Shown: in pieces, positions 13,601 to 25,218 of the stretch
How the letters are laid out: every line of letters starts with the position of its first letter
Numbering within the stretch: the stretch's first letter is position 1
Assembly: GCA_905250075.1 (NCBI GenBank)
Contig: CAJNOP010000491.1
Location: 62,001-126,000 of the forward strand
DNA length: 64,000 nt
Direction of reading: 5' to 3'
From: Rotaria sp. Silwood1
Lineage: Eukaryota; Rotifera; Eurotatoria; Philodinida; Philodinidae
Position numbers and translations under genes: made by a program
Notes under the pieces: model-generated
The model's input: only the letters and a program-made list of their open reading frames with translations
What the model was told of the DNA's origin: nothing
The model's database searches: none

Positions 13601-16600
13601 AATGTGGGTCATCTGAATGTTGTAATCAAATTGCTTGTCGTGGTTGTATAAGTTGCTACAGGTCACCTGGTTGTCGTTGTCCAATTGATTTTCATCATCA
13701 ACTTGACTGCTGTCGTCGAAGAAAGTGTCTTCATCCATCTGGGTGCTGTAGTCAGATTGATTGTCGTGGTCCACTTGCTTTTCGTAGTCGTTGAAGAAGC
13801 TATGGCTCTCCTCGCTGTTGCTATCGGATTGATTTTGGTTGTCCATCTGGATGTCGGAGTCGTATAAGTTATTATAGCCTGCCTTGTTGTTGTGGTCGAA
13901 TTGACTTTCGTCATTCTCTTGATTGTCGTAGTCGTATAAGCTGTTATAGGCCGCCTGACTGTTGTTGCCCGATTGAGTTTCGTAGTCTATCTGGCTGTCG
14001 TAGCTCGGCTCGGTGTTGTCGTCGAATTGGTTGTCGTAGTTGTGTGATCTGTTATAGCCCACATCGTTGATGTGATTGAGAGAATCGTTGTTAAGATTTA
14101 GAAGCTGGAGAGGAGGATCATAATCTCCGTTAGTCACTGCTGTCTGGTTAACCACTATCAAAAGTAAAATAAATCCGAAATACTAACAGACTATAGAAAT
14201 ATATCTATTAGAATATTCTTTTACACATAGAACAAATCATGTATTTATGACATGTCTCACACATCAAAACTTTAAAAATAGAATCCCGTGCAAATGAATA
14301 TTTCTTAGCTTTGGACACCTATCTTATACAAAAGTCGTTGTAGTCTAATGTTAACGTTTTCTAATCGCTGTTTTGCCGTCTCTATTCGTCCCATATTTGA
14401 GATGTATATATAGTGGTAAAATTTCAATTCCGTTAAATATTGTATAGTTTTCAAATATATTCTTTATCATCAATTCATCGTTCCGTGACTCATGAAAGTG
14501 CACTTCAGTGTTTTTGTTTCTTCGCAGTAGCAAAAAAGCTCATTTTTATTGAATATCAAACGAAAGAGCTAGAAATATGCCCGTATTTCTTTTTATTTCT
14601 TTCTTTAAAACCAGTTCTTGAGTATTACAATTGTTATATTTCGAGTCAAAGTTCAAGGCTGAGTCGATTCATGAAGATCTTTATTGTTTCAAATGGTTGC
14701 AGTTTTTCTCGAGTTTTCATCTGAAATTATAGCGTGTATTGAGATCAAAAAAGTGAAGGATTACAAAAATTGTAGAGATCTATATCAATAGACTCAAGTT
14801 TTCTATCCTGACCTTGAATATAACAATTTTATCAGATAAGAGCTAGATTTTGAAGATGAAAAATGAGAATTACAAGCAAAATTTTACCTATTTTGCCCCA
14901 TATTCGACAAAAGTGACTTTTCTCAGCAATGAGAAGGAAAAAATAATTGATGTCTACTTTTTTAACCCAGTGTACGCCAGAAAGTTCCAGATTCCAGCCA
15001 TACCTAGTCCATTTTGTCCGTTGACCCCGTTCAAACTAGTCGAAGGATTAAAGAAAGAGGATGAAAGGTGGATTTGAACTTCAAACCAGACAATTTTCAA
15101 AACCTCGAGGGCATCCTGACAACAAACTAAGACACTGAGATAGATTGATGTCCGTCTATACAGTGTAAATGACAGATCGACTCTCACTCCATCCACTAGA
15201 CAATCACGCATCAGCCGATGTCAAAAGACTATGAATAGTCTAAAATGTTTTTAGTAGTAGTCAGGACTAGTTCGAAGCGTCGTCCGCATGTGTCATGACT
15301 GGTCTTTTTTTTAAGAGTTTGTCGTCAAGACTAATCTGAAGAATCCTAAAAATCTCATTTTCTTTAGGCTAAATTGTGCTACGAATTCGTTTAAACCGAT
15401 CAATCATGAAGAGTAAAAGAAATGGAAAATATAATTAGAAAAGTTTTCAATATTGGTATCCTTTGTTAAAAAAAAATAATCGATGGATAATCAGACGCAT
15501 TCAGAACAGGGACTAGATATTAGAATAACAATTATTTTATTGTCAGTCTTGTAATGAAACCTTCGTAAGTTCATGATTAGGCATGATGTATTATAATAGG
15601 ATTACGAAAATAAACGGCATGTTTTATTTCATATTAAAATTATGTCGATTGTCACCAGTGCTATTAACTTATTTCTAGCTAGAACGGCAATCAGAGAGAT
15701 CGTCATAATCAATAGTGAAGTCAAAGATAGACAATATACGCTGTTTATCTTTGTCTTGATCTCGATGTATCTTCTTATATTTTGTATTGTCATATGTTGA
15801 AAATGTAAGAATGTATCGAAACATGAAAATGTAGAAGTACAACGAACAATATTTATCTCACAGTGAGGAGTACTAATTTATATATTTTAAAATTCTTATA
15901 GACGTACTAAATTTTAAAAACTTAAAACTAATTGAAATCTTTGTACACCATTACTTTATGTTAGTTTATTTTAAATAAAAATTCTAATATTTTGAATTTA
16001 AGAATAACTTTAAATTAAGCGAAGTTAATTCAATTCTTATTTTAAGATTTAAATTGAAAAATAAACTAAGCCATAACATTAAAAAAATCTCGTTTCTTCT
16101 TAAAATAGGTAGTGTTTTATTTTTGCATTGTACAGTGGTTTTTTTAATCCAACTAGTTACTTCAAGTTGATAATGATCAAAAGGTACTTCTTCAAAACCT
16201 ACTCTTTTTTTAAATTAATTTTTTTAAATATTGTCTAAATAGTTTCGTATTCTGTAAAAGAAAAATTTTATTCATATGAGAACTCAAAAAACTTTGAGTA
16301 AAAGTGTATAAAATAGCATCTTAGAATTATTATAATCATGTAGAACATCATCTTTTGATTATATAGCTCAACTATCTAAACGATGGTTAAATTAATCCGC
16401 ATTCGTTCACTACATAAGGCTACAATTCATCCTATATATATATGTCCTTGACGTCCCTACTTTTTCAATTTTAAATGATTTTCGGATAGGAGTCCTTGTC
16501 ATCCGTCTCGACTAGTCTTGGTCTCAGCAAAGTCGTCAACCAAGACTAGTTTCAACATCTACAATTTACCTTTCTGTTTATTTACAAATTCATAGTCAAG

Positions 16601-17103
16601 GACGAGTCTCTTTTGACTCAAGGACTAGTCTTATCATGTTTCAAAAGGATCGCCAGTGAGAGTGCTAGGACACGTATGCATGACGGTCAGAAATTTCGAC
16701 TAGGCATGGTCGAAGACTTTTTGAGACAAAGACTAAACGGTAGGAGTCAGCATGACTAGAAAAAAGACAAGATATTTTGTCCGTCTTTGGTTTAGATGGG
16801 CAGTCTTTAGAAGTAAGCTTCAATGCCTATTACTTCGGTTAAAAAAATCAACATACCGAGATTGACATTAAAGAAAGATTCAGGCTTTTTTCGTTGAGAA
16901 TCGGTGAGATTTTTTGTGTTATCTTTCACTATAGAGAAATTATTTGACGATGTTAGTACTTGTTTCTTCGTATCGTCACCAGTAATTGAAAAAGCATTCT
17001 TGTTTGCTTCTTCATCTTCGTTTCTCTTTTTATCACTGTCAGTTACGTTGGTATTGTATACGTTGAGCACTCTTTCAGGATTCGTATTCGTATTTTTAGC
17101 CAT
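10633..17103 (-). CDS. Paralog A2: long disordered protein with PEVK-like repeats
   Basis: Unrecognised gene with four exons: 17103-16857, 14154-10964, 10916-10745 and 10688-10633. The phases fit throughout and the product is about 1221 residues. Introns use GTATGT, GTAAGA and GTTACT donors; the last is unusual but is matched by GTTAAT in A1. Order in the protein: polar exon-1 segment (~82 residues); Asn/Asp/Tyr/Gln-rich segment; a more ordered stretch with a possible coiled helix (LTQGQQTALLQKLDNDIRRL) and hydrophobic LLLVHPERPLPHYI; about 700 residues of Pro/Glu/Val/Lys repeats; a basic/polar tail; and C-terminal MFADDDQMMGDQRDI. No signal peptide or membrane helix is seen. The composition resembles titin-type PEVK spacers, suggesting an extensible or scaffold role, but this is a compositional analogy only. 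Intron 1 (2.7 kb) carries inserted repeats. Confidence 0.75.
11260..13300 (-). repeat. PEVK-like tandem array in A2 exon 2
   Basis: About 70 imperfect units of 27-30 bases encode 9-10-residue repeats such as KKVVKPEEPQ. The half encoded at 11260-12300 is richest in KPEEP. The half encoded at 12300-13300 (earlier in the protein) is richer in Gln/Thr/Val (TVVKPVEPQ) and more diverged. The array keeps one open frame with no internal stop. Long stop-free frames on the opposite strand here are a by-product of the repeat composition. Confidence 0.9.
14098..14966. repeat. Nearly identical block shared with 795-1672 (copy 2)
   Basis: This is the A2 copy of the exon 2 start plus adjoining intron. In the 183 bases 14351-14533 I count about eight differences from 1049-1231. 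Identity ends abruptly near 14966, where A2 carries a different insertion. Confidence 0.8.
14970..16800. repeat. Insertion in A2 intron 1 with repeated GACTAGTC motifs
   Basis: This stretch is absent from the matching A1 intron. Its two ends (14975-15330 and 16490-16800) are richer in G/C and contain several copies of GACTAGTC or close variants (near 15265, 16520, 16550, 16620 and 16740), with a very AT-rich middle between them. It may be a degraded transposon or several nested repeats. No coding domain is seen and exact ends were not found. Confidence 0.45.
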
Positions 17104-17464
17104 TTAAGAACTGCTATTGATATGTGTATATTGTCCTTGTTAGTAGACTATTGTAATATGACAATGGTTGGTGTACACACATACACAGGCATAGAGTGAA
17201 TGAATAGATACACAATGAATAACAGCACGGTGATTTATCAATAGAAAAGCTTATCTTCAGGTTTTACATAAAAATAAATATTTCCTTGAGTGAAGAAATA
17301 TGGCTGTCGTTATATGCATCGATGTTAATGTTACGCCTCATTACTTTTCTCTCATTTGGTTCTTTTTTCTGTTTGATTAATAAACACAGACACATGTTAA
17401 CTGAAGGCTAGTAATGAATAATATTTTTTTAATTTGAAGCATATATCCAAAACGAAAAATTTAT

Positions 17465-18460
17465 ATCCTTCTGCCCAAAACAAACTGAACACTGTCTTTT
17501 TTCGATTGTTTCTTTCTGCCATCGTTGTTCTGTCTCATATTTATATTACAGAAAAACGCTCGATTGCTTAAATCCATTTTGGTTTTTTATACAAGAAACT
17601 AATAATTCTGCAACTTACTTGCAACATGTGCAGTTCGACATTAGTAATTATTTACAAAAGTTACGTCATTATTTTTTTATTCATGATGGCATAACTTGAA
17701 GTCATGCTAATGCAGTGCATAACTGGCTTATTAAAAAACTGTCTTAAGTACTTAGATAATTATCCATCGGTTAGTCCGGAACTTCATGCCATAGAATCGG
17801 TATGAGGTTGGATGAAACATTTTGTACAAACAAGGCATCCAAAAACACAACAACAACTCGAATATTTCGTTTTGAAAGCATGTCAATAAGTTTTCATGTC
17901 CTTCATCCAAGGATAAATCAAATACATTTGTATTATTGTTCGACAAATGATTTCAGCTGATGCTTAGGATATCGATGATTGAATGATTATACTGTTTTGA
18001 ATGTGACTTTTGTAGATCAATCATTTTTGTAAAAGATTTTACTTCGTAAATCAGATATTTTTTAGATTGATGGTTGTCAATAATTTCGTATAAGAGATGT
18101 TACACTGATCGAAGCATTTAATGGATTAGTTTTCATCCTATAACTGTCTATGTGATAAATAAATATCATAAAAAATGTCTCGTTGCACAGTCATGTCTTC
18201 GAGATACCAATTATCACCTGATATTCCAAATGGAATCTAAAATAACGAAGAAATAAAAAAATATTTGTTTTAGTGACAGATAAGTATATGAGAAATATTT
18301 GTTGTTTTTTCGCTAACTTTCACTCTATAGGACTGAAATTTTAAGAATACGTTAAGTAATCGAGCATGTATCTGTGATATAAATATGAGACAGAATAATA
18401 ATCGTATGTAGAAATAATCGAAAAAATACTCAATTCGGTTTATTTTGACGAGGGGATAGA
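17465..18460. mobile_element. Tc1/mariner-type transposon, long TIRs, upstream of A2
   Basis: The left arm (~17465-17575) and right arm (~18335-18460) are imperfect reverse complements of about 110 bp. Both contain a TGTCTCATATTTATAT core and the motif GCTCGATT(G/A)CTTAA. A degenerate transposase lies between them on the plus strand. It sits ~360 bp upstream of the A2 start codon, as the related short copy sits upstream of A1. Ends are approximate. Confidence 0.65.
17592..17960 (+). pseudogene. Broken Tc1/mariner-type transposase, C-terminal part
   Basis: With one frame change and several stops the plus strand reads NSATYLQHV, then HYFFIHDGIT and SHANAVHNWLIKK, then NYPSVSPELHAIESV, GWMKHFVQTRHPKTQQQLEY. 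This follows the family order: the second catalytic Asp region (normally QDG-PxH), then the PDLNPIENxWGxMK region carrying the third acidic residue. Here HDG and the ELHAIES Glu remain recognisable, but in-frame stops replace the Trp before GWMK and other positions. It cannot encode an active enzyme. The N-terminal DNA-binding part is missing. Confidence 0.75.
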
Positions 18461-19847
18461 TTATAGCAAACGCTCCCATCATGTATCTTGTGTATTGGCA
18501 GGATAACAGTTTATTTGAAAAAAAAAATAACTTTGTACGAGTTGACAGCTTATGGACTTCACGGCAAGACGTTTCTCAAGGTTTTTCATATACAATGTTT
18601 CATGTATTTTCTGCAATCTCTCCATCAATTGTCATGTGAACAACCAAGAAGGGAGAGAAAAGCGTGAAGATTTAGATGACCTCATTATATTTTAAAGGCA
18701 AACTGAGCAGCATATTTTCTCTGAGTTCGGAAAGAAAATCAAATAAAATATTATAGCAGCAAAATTAAGAACATATTTGAGAAGACACAGTAGCTAATGT
18801 TCCAATTATAAAACAGCTATGTGAATCAATTTTGATATTATTTCAATTGAAACTAAGTGAACAATAAGATGAAGTGATGATAATTTTGGATGTTAAGTTA
18901 CCAACATCTTCAATAAGATTAAATATGAAAAAGTGAACACTGTTAGCTATTTTTGATTTCTTTTTTCATCCAATTGTGAAAAATACCCGTAGTTTATCGC
19001 AGTTATAACAGTAGATTGATCCTTTCAACTTAAGATAATACAACATTTGATTCAGAATATGCGCGTTCGTTTCGTATTCTAGCAGCAAGTGTAACTCATT
19101 TTTGAGCGGCTGCTCCACTCTTGCCTCTCTTATTTATTCGTCGGGCCACCACATATTAACCTCATGATCATTGACACGCCCAATCTTTCTGAAATGCCGT
19201 TTTCTATACTTCACGATTTCATACTCATTTGTTACACCTATAAATTAAATCGTAATCGATGTTAATTAACAATTATTCTGATACTTAAATCGACCTAATC
19301 CAAAACTTGATGAATTGCATTGGAACAAGCCTAATATTTAAATTTACCTTAAACTTCAATCTGTACAAGTTTAACTACTAAATAAGTTACGATAGAAACG
19401 AACATTCTATTAGTATATATATGTTCAGCTTCATTTTGCCTAATTAAATATTTTTTCGTAGTATTTTCAACTTGAAATTATTGTTCTTAGGTAGGTATTC
19501 ATAAATAAAGCACTATTTTTTTCAACAAATATGAAGATAAAATTGGTGAAACAGAAATTCTCTAATTACCATTAGGTGTGACCGTCTCGCCGATCGAGAA
19601 GAATTTAGGCAATGGCTGCTCTTACCTTAATATCTTGGCGTAGTGCACATCTCTGACCCAGTTATGAGTAAAAAGCTTTTGGTTCCATTTTTCGGGACCA
19701 CTGGACCGTACTTTGCAATTCGTTCTTGGCTTAGACTAATCTTAGATTAGAATTACTGTAACTAATCAAACTGAGAATAATCCGAGTTAATGTTTGTACA
19801 ATATCAGATTGAGAAACTGGTATGAAAACTCGAATCAGTTTATAGAT
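18461..19847. other. AT-rich intergenic stretch
   Basis: No supported gene. A plus-strand CACATCTCTG near 19653 resembles the terminus of the hAT-like elements found further right, but I found no partner end or target duplication. Confidence 0.4.
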
Positions 19848-20066
19848 CGATGTCGAATTCATATTCTTATTGATGAACTGGAAAGAAATTGATATTATCA
19901 TCAGTCGATAATCAAATTCGAATTCATAAAGTTATAGACGATTTCAAACAAAAGAACTCCTTCAATAGAAAAATATGTATAGTCACTCGAATCTGTACTT
20001 GATTTATCTATTGGCGATTCTATCAATTCCCTTGTAGTTCATCAATAAGAATCTGAATTCGAATTT
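19848..20066. repeat. Inverted-repeat (hairpin) element
   Basis: The arms at about 19848-19905 and 20008-20066 pair over ~45 bp. Both contain TTCTTATTGATGAACT or its reverse complement, with GAATTCAGATT-like outer ends. A spacer of ~100 bp separates them. It looks like a small MITE or fold-back element. No clear target duplication was seen. Confidence 0.55.
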
Positions 20067-20626
20067 AATATAAATTTTCTTTCAATTTGATATTAATGAA
20101 ATTATTGATATATTTTAAAACGGTAATTTTTTCTTTTATTTTTATCTTCTTGGATATTTTTATGTGATGATACACATATTTTAAAAGCATCAGAAAGAAA
20201 CACCATACACATATATAGAGCAAAATAAAATAAAGAAAAAAACAGCAGAAAAAGAAATAGAAACAAAACAACAACAACAACAACAACAAAAAAAAAACAG
20301 AAGCTCCATATGCCAATGTTTCATTCGTATAGATCAAGTTCAGAAGATGCTCAGAGAAGTTCTTGATAGATGCAAAGTGCATACATAACACAAGTAACCG
20401 GAACAGAAATAGAATAAATGAGTTTTTAAGGAATGAATTAACTAAGGATGACATCCTCTAGAATGCACATATGAAATAAAATACGAGAAGAATAAAACAA
20501 AAAAAAAACAAATACGGGGATGTTCTGAATAACATCAACAATCAAGAAAAACAAGAAAAGGACAGATAGAATATTCCCTGATGAATGCATCATCTGACTT
20601 GAAGAATGAGAATATGCACAAGATAT

Positions 20627-23600
20627 CTATTCAATATCTTTATACATTTCATCAATTTCTTTTTCGAAATATTTTGCTAATTCAGGTCGTTTTGTTTTCA
20701 TTGTTGGTGTTAAAAGATTATTTTCAACTGAAAATTGTTCAGGATGAAGATAAATATCTTTTGCCTAAAACAAACAAACAAACAAAAAGAAAATCATAAA
20801 CTCTATTTAATATAAAATCTAAACCATGATTAACATACCATTTCAAAACCTTTTAATGAATTAGCTTTTTCCAATTGTTTTATATCATTGAATATTAAAT
20901 CTTTAATTTCCTTTTTCTTACATAATTCTACAATATTGCCTGAAATATTATTTTCACGTACATATTTTTCTAATATATCAGCATCTGGAACAATAATAGC
21001 TACAGTATAACTCTATTCAAAGATCAAAAATGACATTAATTAAAACAAATTAAATATCAATTATTATACCTTATAACCATTACCATAAACAAACACTTGA
21101 GCAATAAATTTGCTATGAATATAAATATTTTCAATACGTTCAGGTGCAACATATTCACCCTAAAATATCAAGAAGACAAAAAAAAAAAGAAAATAAATTT
21201 ATCAATCTGAATGAATTTTTTTTTTCTTAAACTTATAATGAATAGCACAGGAAGATTTTCATCATGTATTATGTTATATGAGATGAAATTATATAATCAA
21301 TTTAGATTTTATTGAAGTATCAAGAGAATACATTACTTTCATCCTTACATAAATATTTGTAATATAGAAATTTTTTCATCATGTAGATCAGAATCATTTA
21401 AATGATTAATTTCGATATGGACATATGTCGAGATATACGTATGTTCTTTCCAATAATTTATGTATAATATAGAAGTAAATGAACTATTCGTTTATAAATA
21501 TCGATCTCTTTTCTTTTTATAAAACTTTATCTATTTAATCTCATTGTTTACATACTTGTGCTAATTTAAACATATGTTTCTTGCGATCAATAATTTGAAT
21601 TTGACCACTCTATAAATAAAATATTACTTTATTATATTCAAAAATAAAATAAAATAAAATAAAAATATCTTACTATTGTCCATTTAGCAATATCACCCGT
21701 ATGTAACCATCCTTCATTATCAAGTGCTTCACTTGTTTTTTCTTCATCTCGATAATAACCTTTAAATACATTTGCACCTTTAATACATAATTCTCCAACA
21801 TTATCTTTGGAAAAATATTGCATATCTGGTACATCAACTAATTTAATCATATTACAATTTAATGGTACACCTATATTTCCAACAGTTGGATCTCCAAGTG
21901 TTTGACATGATGATACACCACAACATTCGGTTTGTCCATAACCTTCAACAACATAAGCTCCACAAACACGTTTAAGAAATTGTAGAATTGATGGTGATAA
22001 TGGTGCAGCACCACTAATTATTAATTTAACATGTCCACCAAGACGTTCTTGAATACGTTTTAAAACCAAACCATCCCATAGCATATGACGTGTTACACGA
22101 TGTTGATCAATATCACGTCCTTTAGCTGATAATGCCATATTAAATAAAAAACGTTTAAGTGGACTTAATTGACGAATTGTTGCTTGAATATTATCATACT
22201 AAAAAAAAAAAAAAGAAATGTTAATATTTATTTAAAAATATATCTAAAATAGAATACATCTCGCAAACTATAGTTATTTTTTATGAATAATTAATCAACA
22301 GGAAAGTAATCTATTGCATTAATTTTGTGTATTTAAGAGCAAAAGTTTCATTCTGTTTTCTTTTTACTTGAACTCTACTTTTTTTCTTTGCTGTATTACT
22401 TTTCATTTTTGTATTCGGTTTTTCTTTATTTAACATTATGATTGTTATTTTAACCATTGATTTAACTATTGTTATGCATATTCATGATATATGCAGCAGA
22501 TCTCAACGCACAATGATATTGATTATCTTCGAAACTTATAAATTGAACTAAATAGCGACCGAAACAATTAATACATCGTTACTGACCATCCTTAACATCT
22601 TGCAGACAAATTTATATGTCAGTGGCGTAGCCAGAAATTTTTCAAGGGGGGGGGGGGGGGGGGGCTCCTTATGGGATGTGCGTACCAGTAGCAAAATAAA
22701 TTTTTATTTCTCAAAAAAGATATTTTACCTGTATTCCCATTCAGGTGTTTTTTCTGGCCAAGGGGGAGTGCCAGAGCATCCTGTGCACACCCCCTGGCTA
22801 CGCCCCTGTTATATGTACGCAAAACTTAAAATCTACCTTATGGCGAATATTTACACATGTATCGAGGTTATTCAAATTTCGAGACGGTTTTAAAACATTA
22901 TTGTTTAACACCTATTTCTATCGCTCAAGAAATCTGAAAAAAAGAGTTTGATATCTGTTGACCTCGATTACTATGAAAATGTACCCAATGATCGTTGACC
23001 TTCATTTCTTCCTTCCTACAGAAACATATATAATCATTATTGACCTTCCTCCTGCTGGTTACACTATGAAAGTGTACCTGATGGTCGTTGACATTTTCCC
23101 TCTCACTATGAAGACGACTTGCAAAGTCTTAACTCAAAACTTACACTCATTAGATGTTTCTTCGAAAAGCATAATGTGAGTTCGATAACAAAAAAATCAA
23201 ATCAAAAATGTTTTTTTTTGTTTTTTCTTACCATTCGATTAAGAAGTCGAGGTACACATGGCATAACTGTTGGTTTTAAATGAGCAAGATCATCAGCTAA
23301 TTGACGTACATCACCTAAGTAATAACCAATTTTGAAACCATTACATAAGCAAAAAAGCTGAAATCAAAAAAAAAACAAAACAAAATATATAAAAAGAATA
23401 ATTTTTTTTTTTCTGTGTAAAATTTACTTCAATAGTTTGTTCATATGAATGAGCCAATGGTAAATATGAAATTAATGTTTCCAATTCAGTAAAAACAGGT
23501 TTCTATGTAAAAAAAAAGAAAAAAAAAGAAATATTTCTAGTTTGTTAACACAAATATAATTTACAAAAAATTCTGTTGCCGATTGAACTAAACAAACAAT

Positions 23601-25152
23601 ATTTTTATTTGTTAACATTGCACCTTTTGGTAAACCTGTAGTACCACTCGTATAACAAATTTCAAATACATCATCAGGTTTAGGTGGCTATTAAAAGAAA
23701 AAACAAAAAAAAAACAAATTGAACTATTATTATTATCTGATTATTCTTACATGATGTACTACTGGATTGGATCGGCCAAGTTCCTAAATAAAAATATATT
23801 TATTAAAAAATAACAAAAAAAAAAAATTGTTCTAATCTTACTAATAATTGATTAAATGTCATAATTTCAATATCAATTTCCTTAGCTTTTTTTCTTATTT
23901 CATTTTCTTGATCAATATTTAATTTTTTTGTTAATATAATTCGTTTTAATGTTGAAATTTCTTTAACAAGTTTAAGTAATGTAAGAACATTTTCAGCTTT
24001 ATCAATAAAAACTGTTTTTAATGAAGCTATAACAAACAAAAAAACAAAATATATATACATATATATCTTAGAAAAAATTTACTTTGATTCATAATATGAA
24101 CAATAGCAGCCTCTCCAAGTGTATCATAAAGAGGTACATAAATCATACTATGACAATGACATGCTAATGCTGTTGTCATCCACTAGAATATTAATATTAT
24201 AGATATATATATATATGCTAAAATTTGATAATTATACTTCAACACTATTGCCTGCATAGATACCAATAAATGTATCTTGTCCATAATTTTCACCTAAATG
24301 AATAAGTCCACTACCAATATCAGTTGCAGTACGTTCGGCCTAAAAATAAAAATATTTATTTAAATGAAATTAAAATAAATATTTATTTACGTCATCATAT
24401 GTCACCCATTGATATTCAGATTGACGATCAACTCGATAACCTAAGCATCTACTATCCCCTATAATAAAGACGAAAAAAAAAAGAAATCTATGAAAAGCAA
24501 AACTGAATCATTGAAAAATTTACCATGTTTATTTGCAATATCTTTACCAACTTTAAAACCATCATAAAATGTCGTAAAGATACGATCATCAATCCTTGAT
24601 TTACCAGTTGTGATTAATGGTCGTGAACCAAGTGATGTAGCAACTCGTGCTTCTGGACATCCTTGTGCCTGAAACAAAAAAAAAAAAAACAGCCTTGAAA
24701 CTTTATTATGTAATATTTACCTAAGAAACAAAAGAAAAGAAAAGAAGTCATGTTACACTCAAGTATTTGAGTATACTATGTTTTATTTGATCTTGAAATG
24801 AATTATCAACGACTCAAAAAACAGAAATTGATAATATTCCACCCTGATTTTAAATTGTAAGGATTTTTTGCTAATGAAAAGAATTTTCAATAACTTGAAG
24901 TCATAAATATTTCTATAATATTATCAAAAAAAATTTTCTTTTTATTTAACTAACCTGAGCTGAAATAGTAAGTTGTTGCCAATCAATATTTTCATTCATT
25001 TCCTCGTTAACAAGATTTTCTACAAGAAATGATGATAATTTATCTTTATGACGATGAATTACAGCACCAGCAACAAGTGCAAGTGCTCCACCAACAGCTA
25101 TTGTTGTCTGTAAAGACGATGAAAGATTATTTTCAGATATCATTCGATCCAT
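20627..25152 (-). CDS. ACSL: Long-chain-fatty-acid--CoA ligase (ACSL1/5/6 type)
   Basis: ATP-dependent activation of long-chain fatty acids to acyl-CoA, on ER, mitochondrial or peroxisomal membranes. Fifteen exons join in frame to about 711 residues (human relatives ~700): 25152-24955, 24668-24524, 24458-24391, 24339-24238, 24182-24083, 24026-23842, 23783-23751, 23687-23565, 23502-23428, 23357-23232, 22198-21674, 21609-21556, 21159-21070, 21012-20839, 20764-20627. Visible motifs are the AMP-binding loop [29 protein letters not shown], the LHTGD motif and [18 protein letters not shown] of the C-terminal lid. The open frame continues 22 codons upstream of the chosen ATG to an acceptor at 25218 and encodes a hydrophobic helix (FAFILVNAAYLIIYF), so the true start may lie in an earlier exon. 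Intron 10 is enlarged by repeats; the other introns are mostly 45-75 bp, with longer ones near 21.2-21.5 and 24.7-24.95 kb. Confidence 0.93.
22620..22808. mobile_element. hAT-like MITE in ACSL intron 10, TSD TTATATGT
   Basis: The 189-bp element starts CAGTGGCGTAGCCAG and ends with the complement of CAGGGGCGTAGCCAG. It is flanked by perfect 8-bp duplications TTATATGT at 22612-22619 and 22809-22816. An 8-bp duplication with CA...TG ends is typical of hAT transposons. A run of ~18 G lies near 22647. It has no coding capacity. Confidence 0.88.
22930..23150. repeat. Imperfect tandem repeat in ACSL intron 10
   Basis: Two diverged units of about 110 bp each contain ACTATGAAA(A/G)TGTACC and GATGGTCGTTGAC or GATCGTTGACC. 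Together with 22480-22610, which resembles 48880-49060 in ELP1 intron 1, this intron carries older dispersed repeat sequence into which the MITE at 22620 landed. Confidence 0.45.
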
Positions 25153-25218
25153 TTTTCTTTTTAATGTTCGATTGAAATAAATAATTAAATAAGCAGCGTT
25201 AACAAGTATAAATGCAAA

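Noticed and set aside
13540-13914. Additional plus- and minus-strand frames over the Asn/Asp-rich part of A2
   Set aside because: Off-frame shadows of the low-complexity exon 2 coding sequence.
1049-14724. 60-residue (minus) and 94-residue (plus) frames conserved in both copies of the A intron block
   Set aside because: The whole block is nearly identical between copies, so conservation of frames is expected without selection. No domain is seen. Kept as a possibility only in the finding on the block.
19640-19665. CACATCTCTG as a possible terminus of another CAGAGATG element
   Set aside because: No matching opposite end or 8-bp duplication was found upstream; a single 10-base match is not enough.
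20065-20454. 129-residue minus-strand frame with a long Leu/Phe/Cys hydrophobic run
   Set aside because: It is produced by an ACAACA and poly-A simple repeat. It has no domain and no conserved start or neighbours.
22600-22951. Gly- and Pro-rich frames over the poly-G run
   Set aside because: They lie over the MITE and its homopolymer in an ACSL intron.
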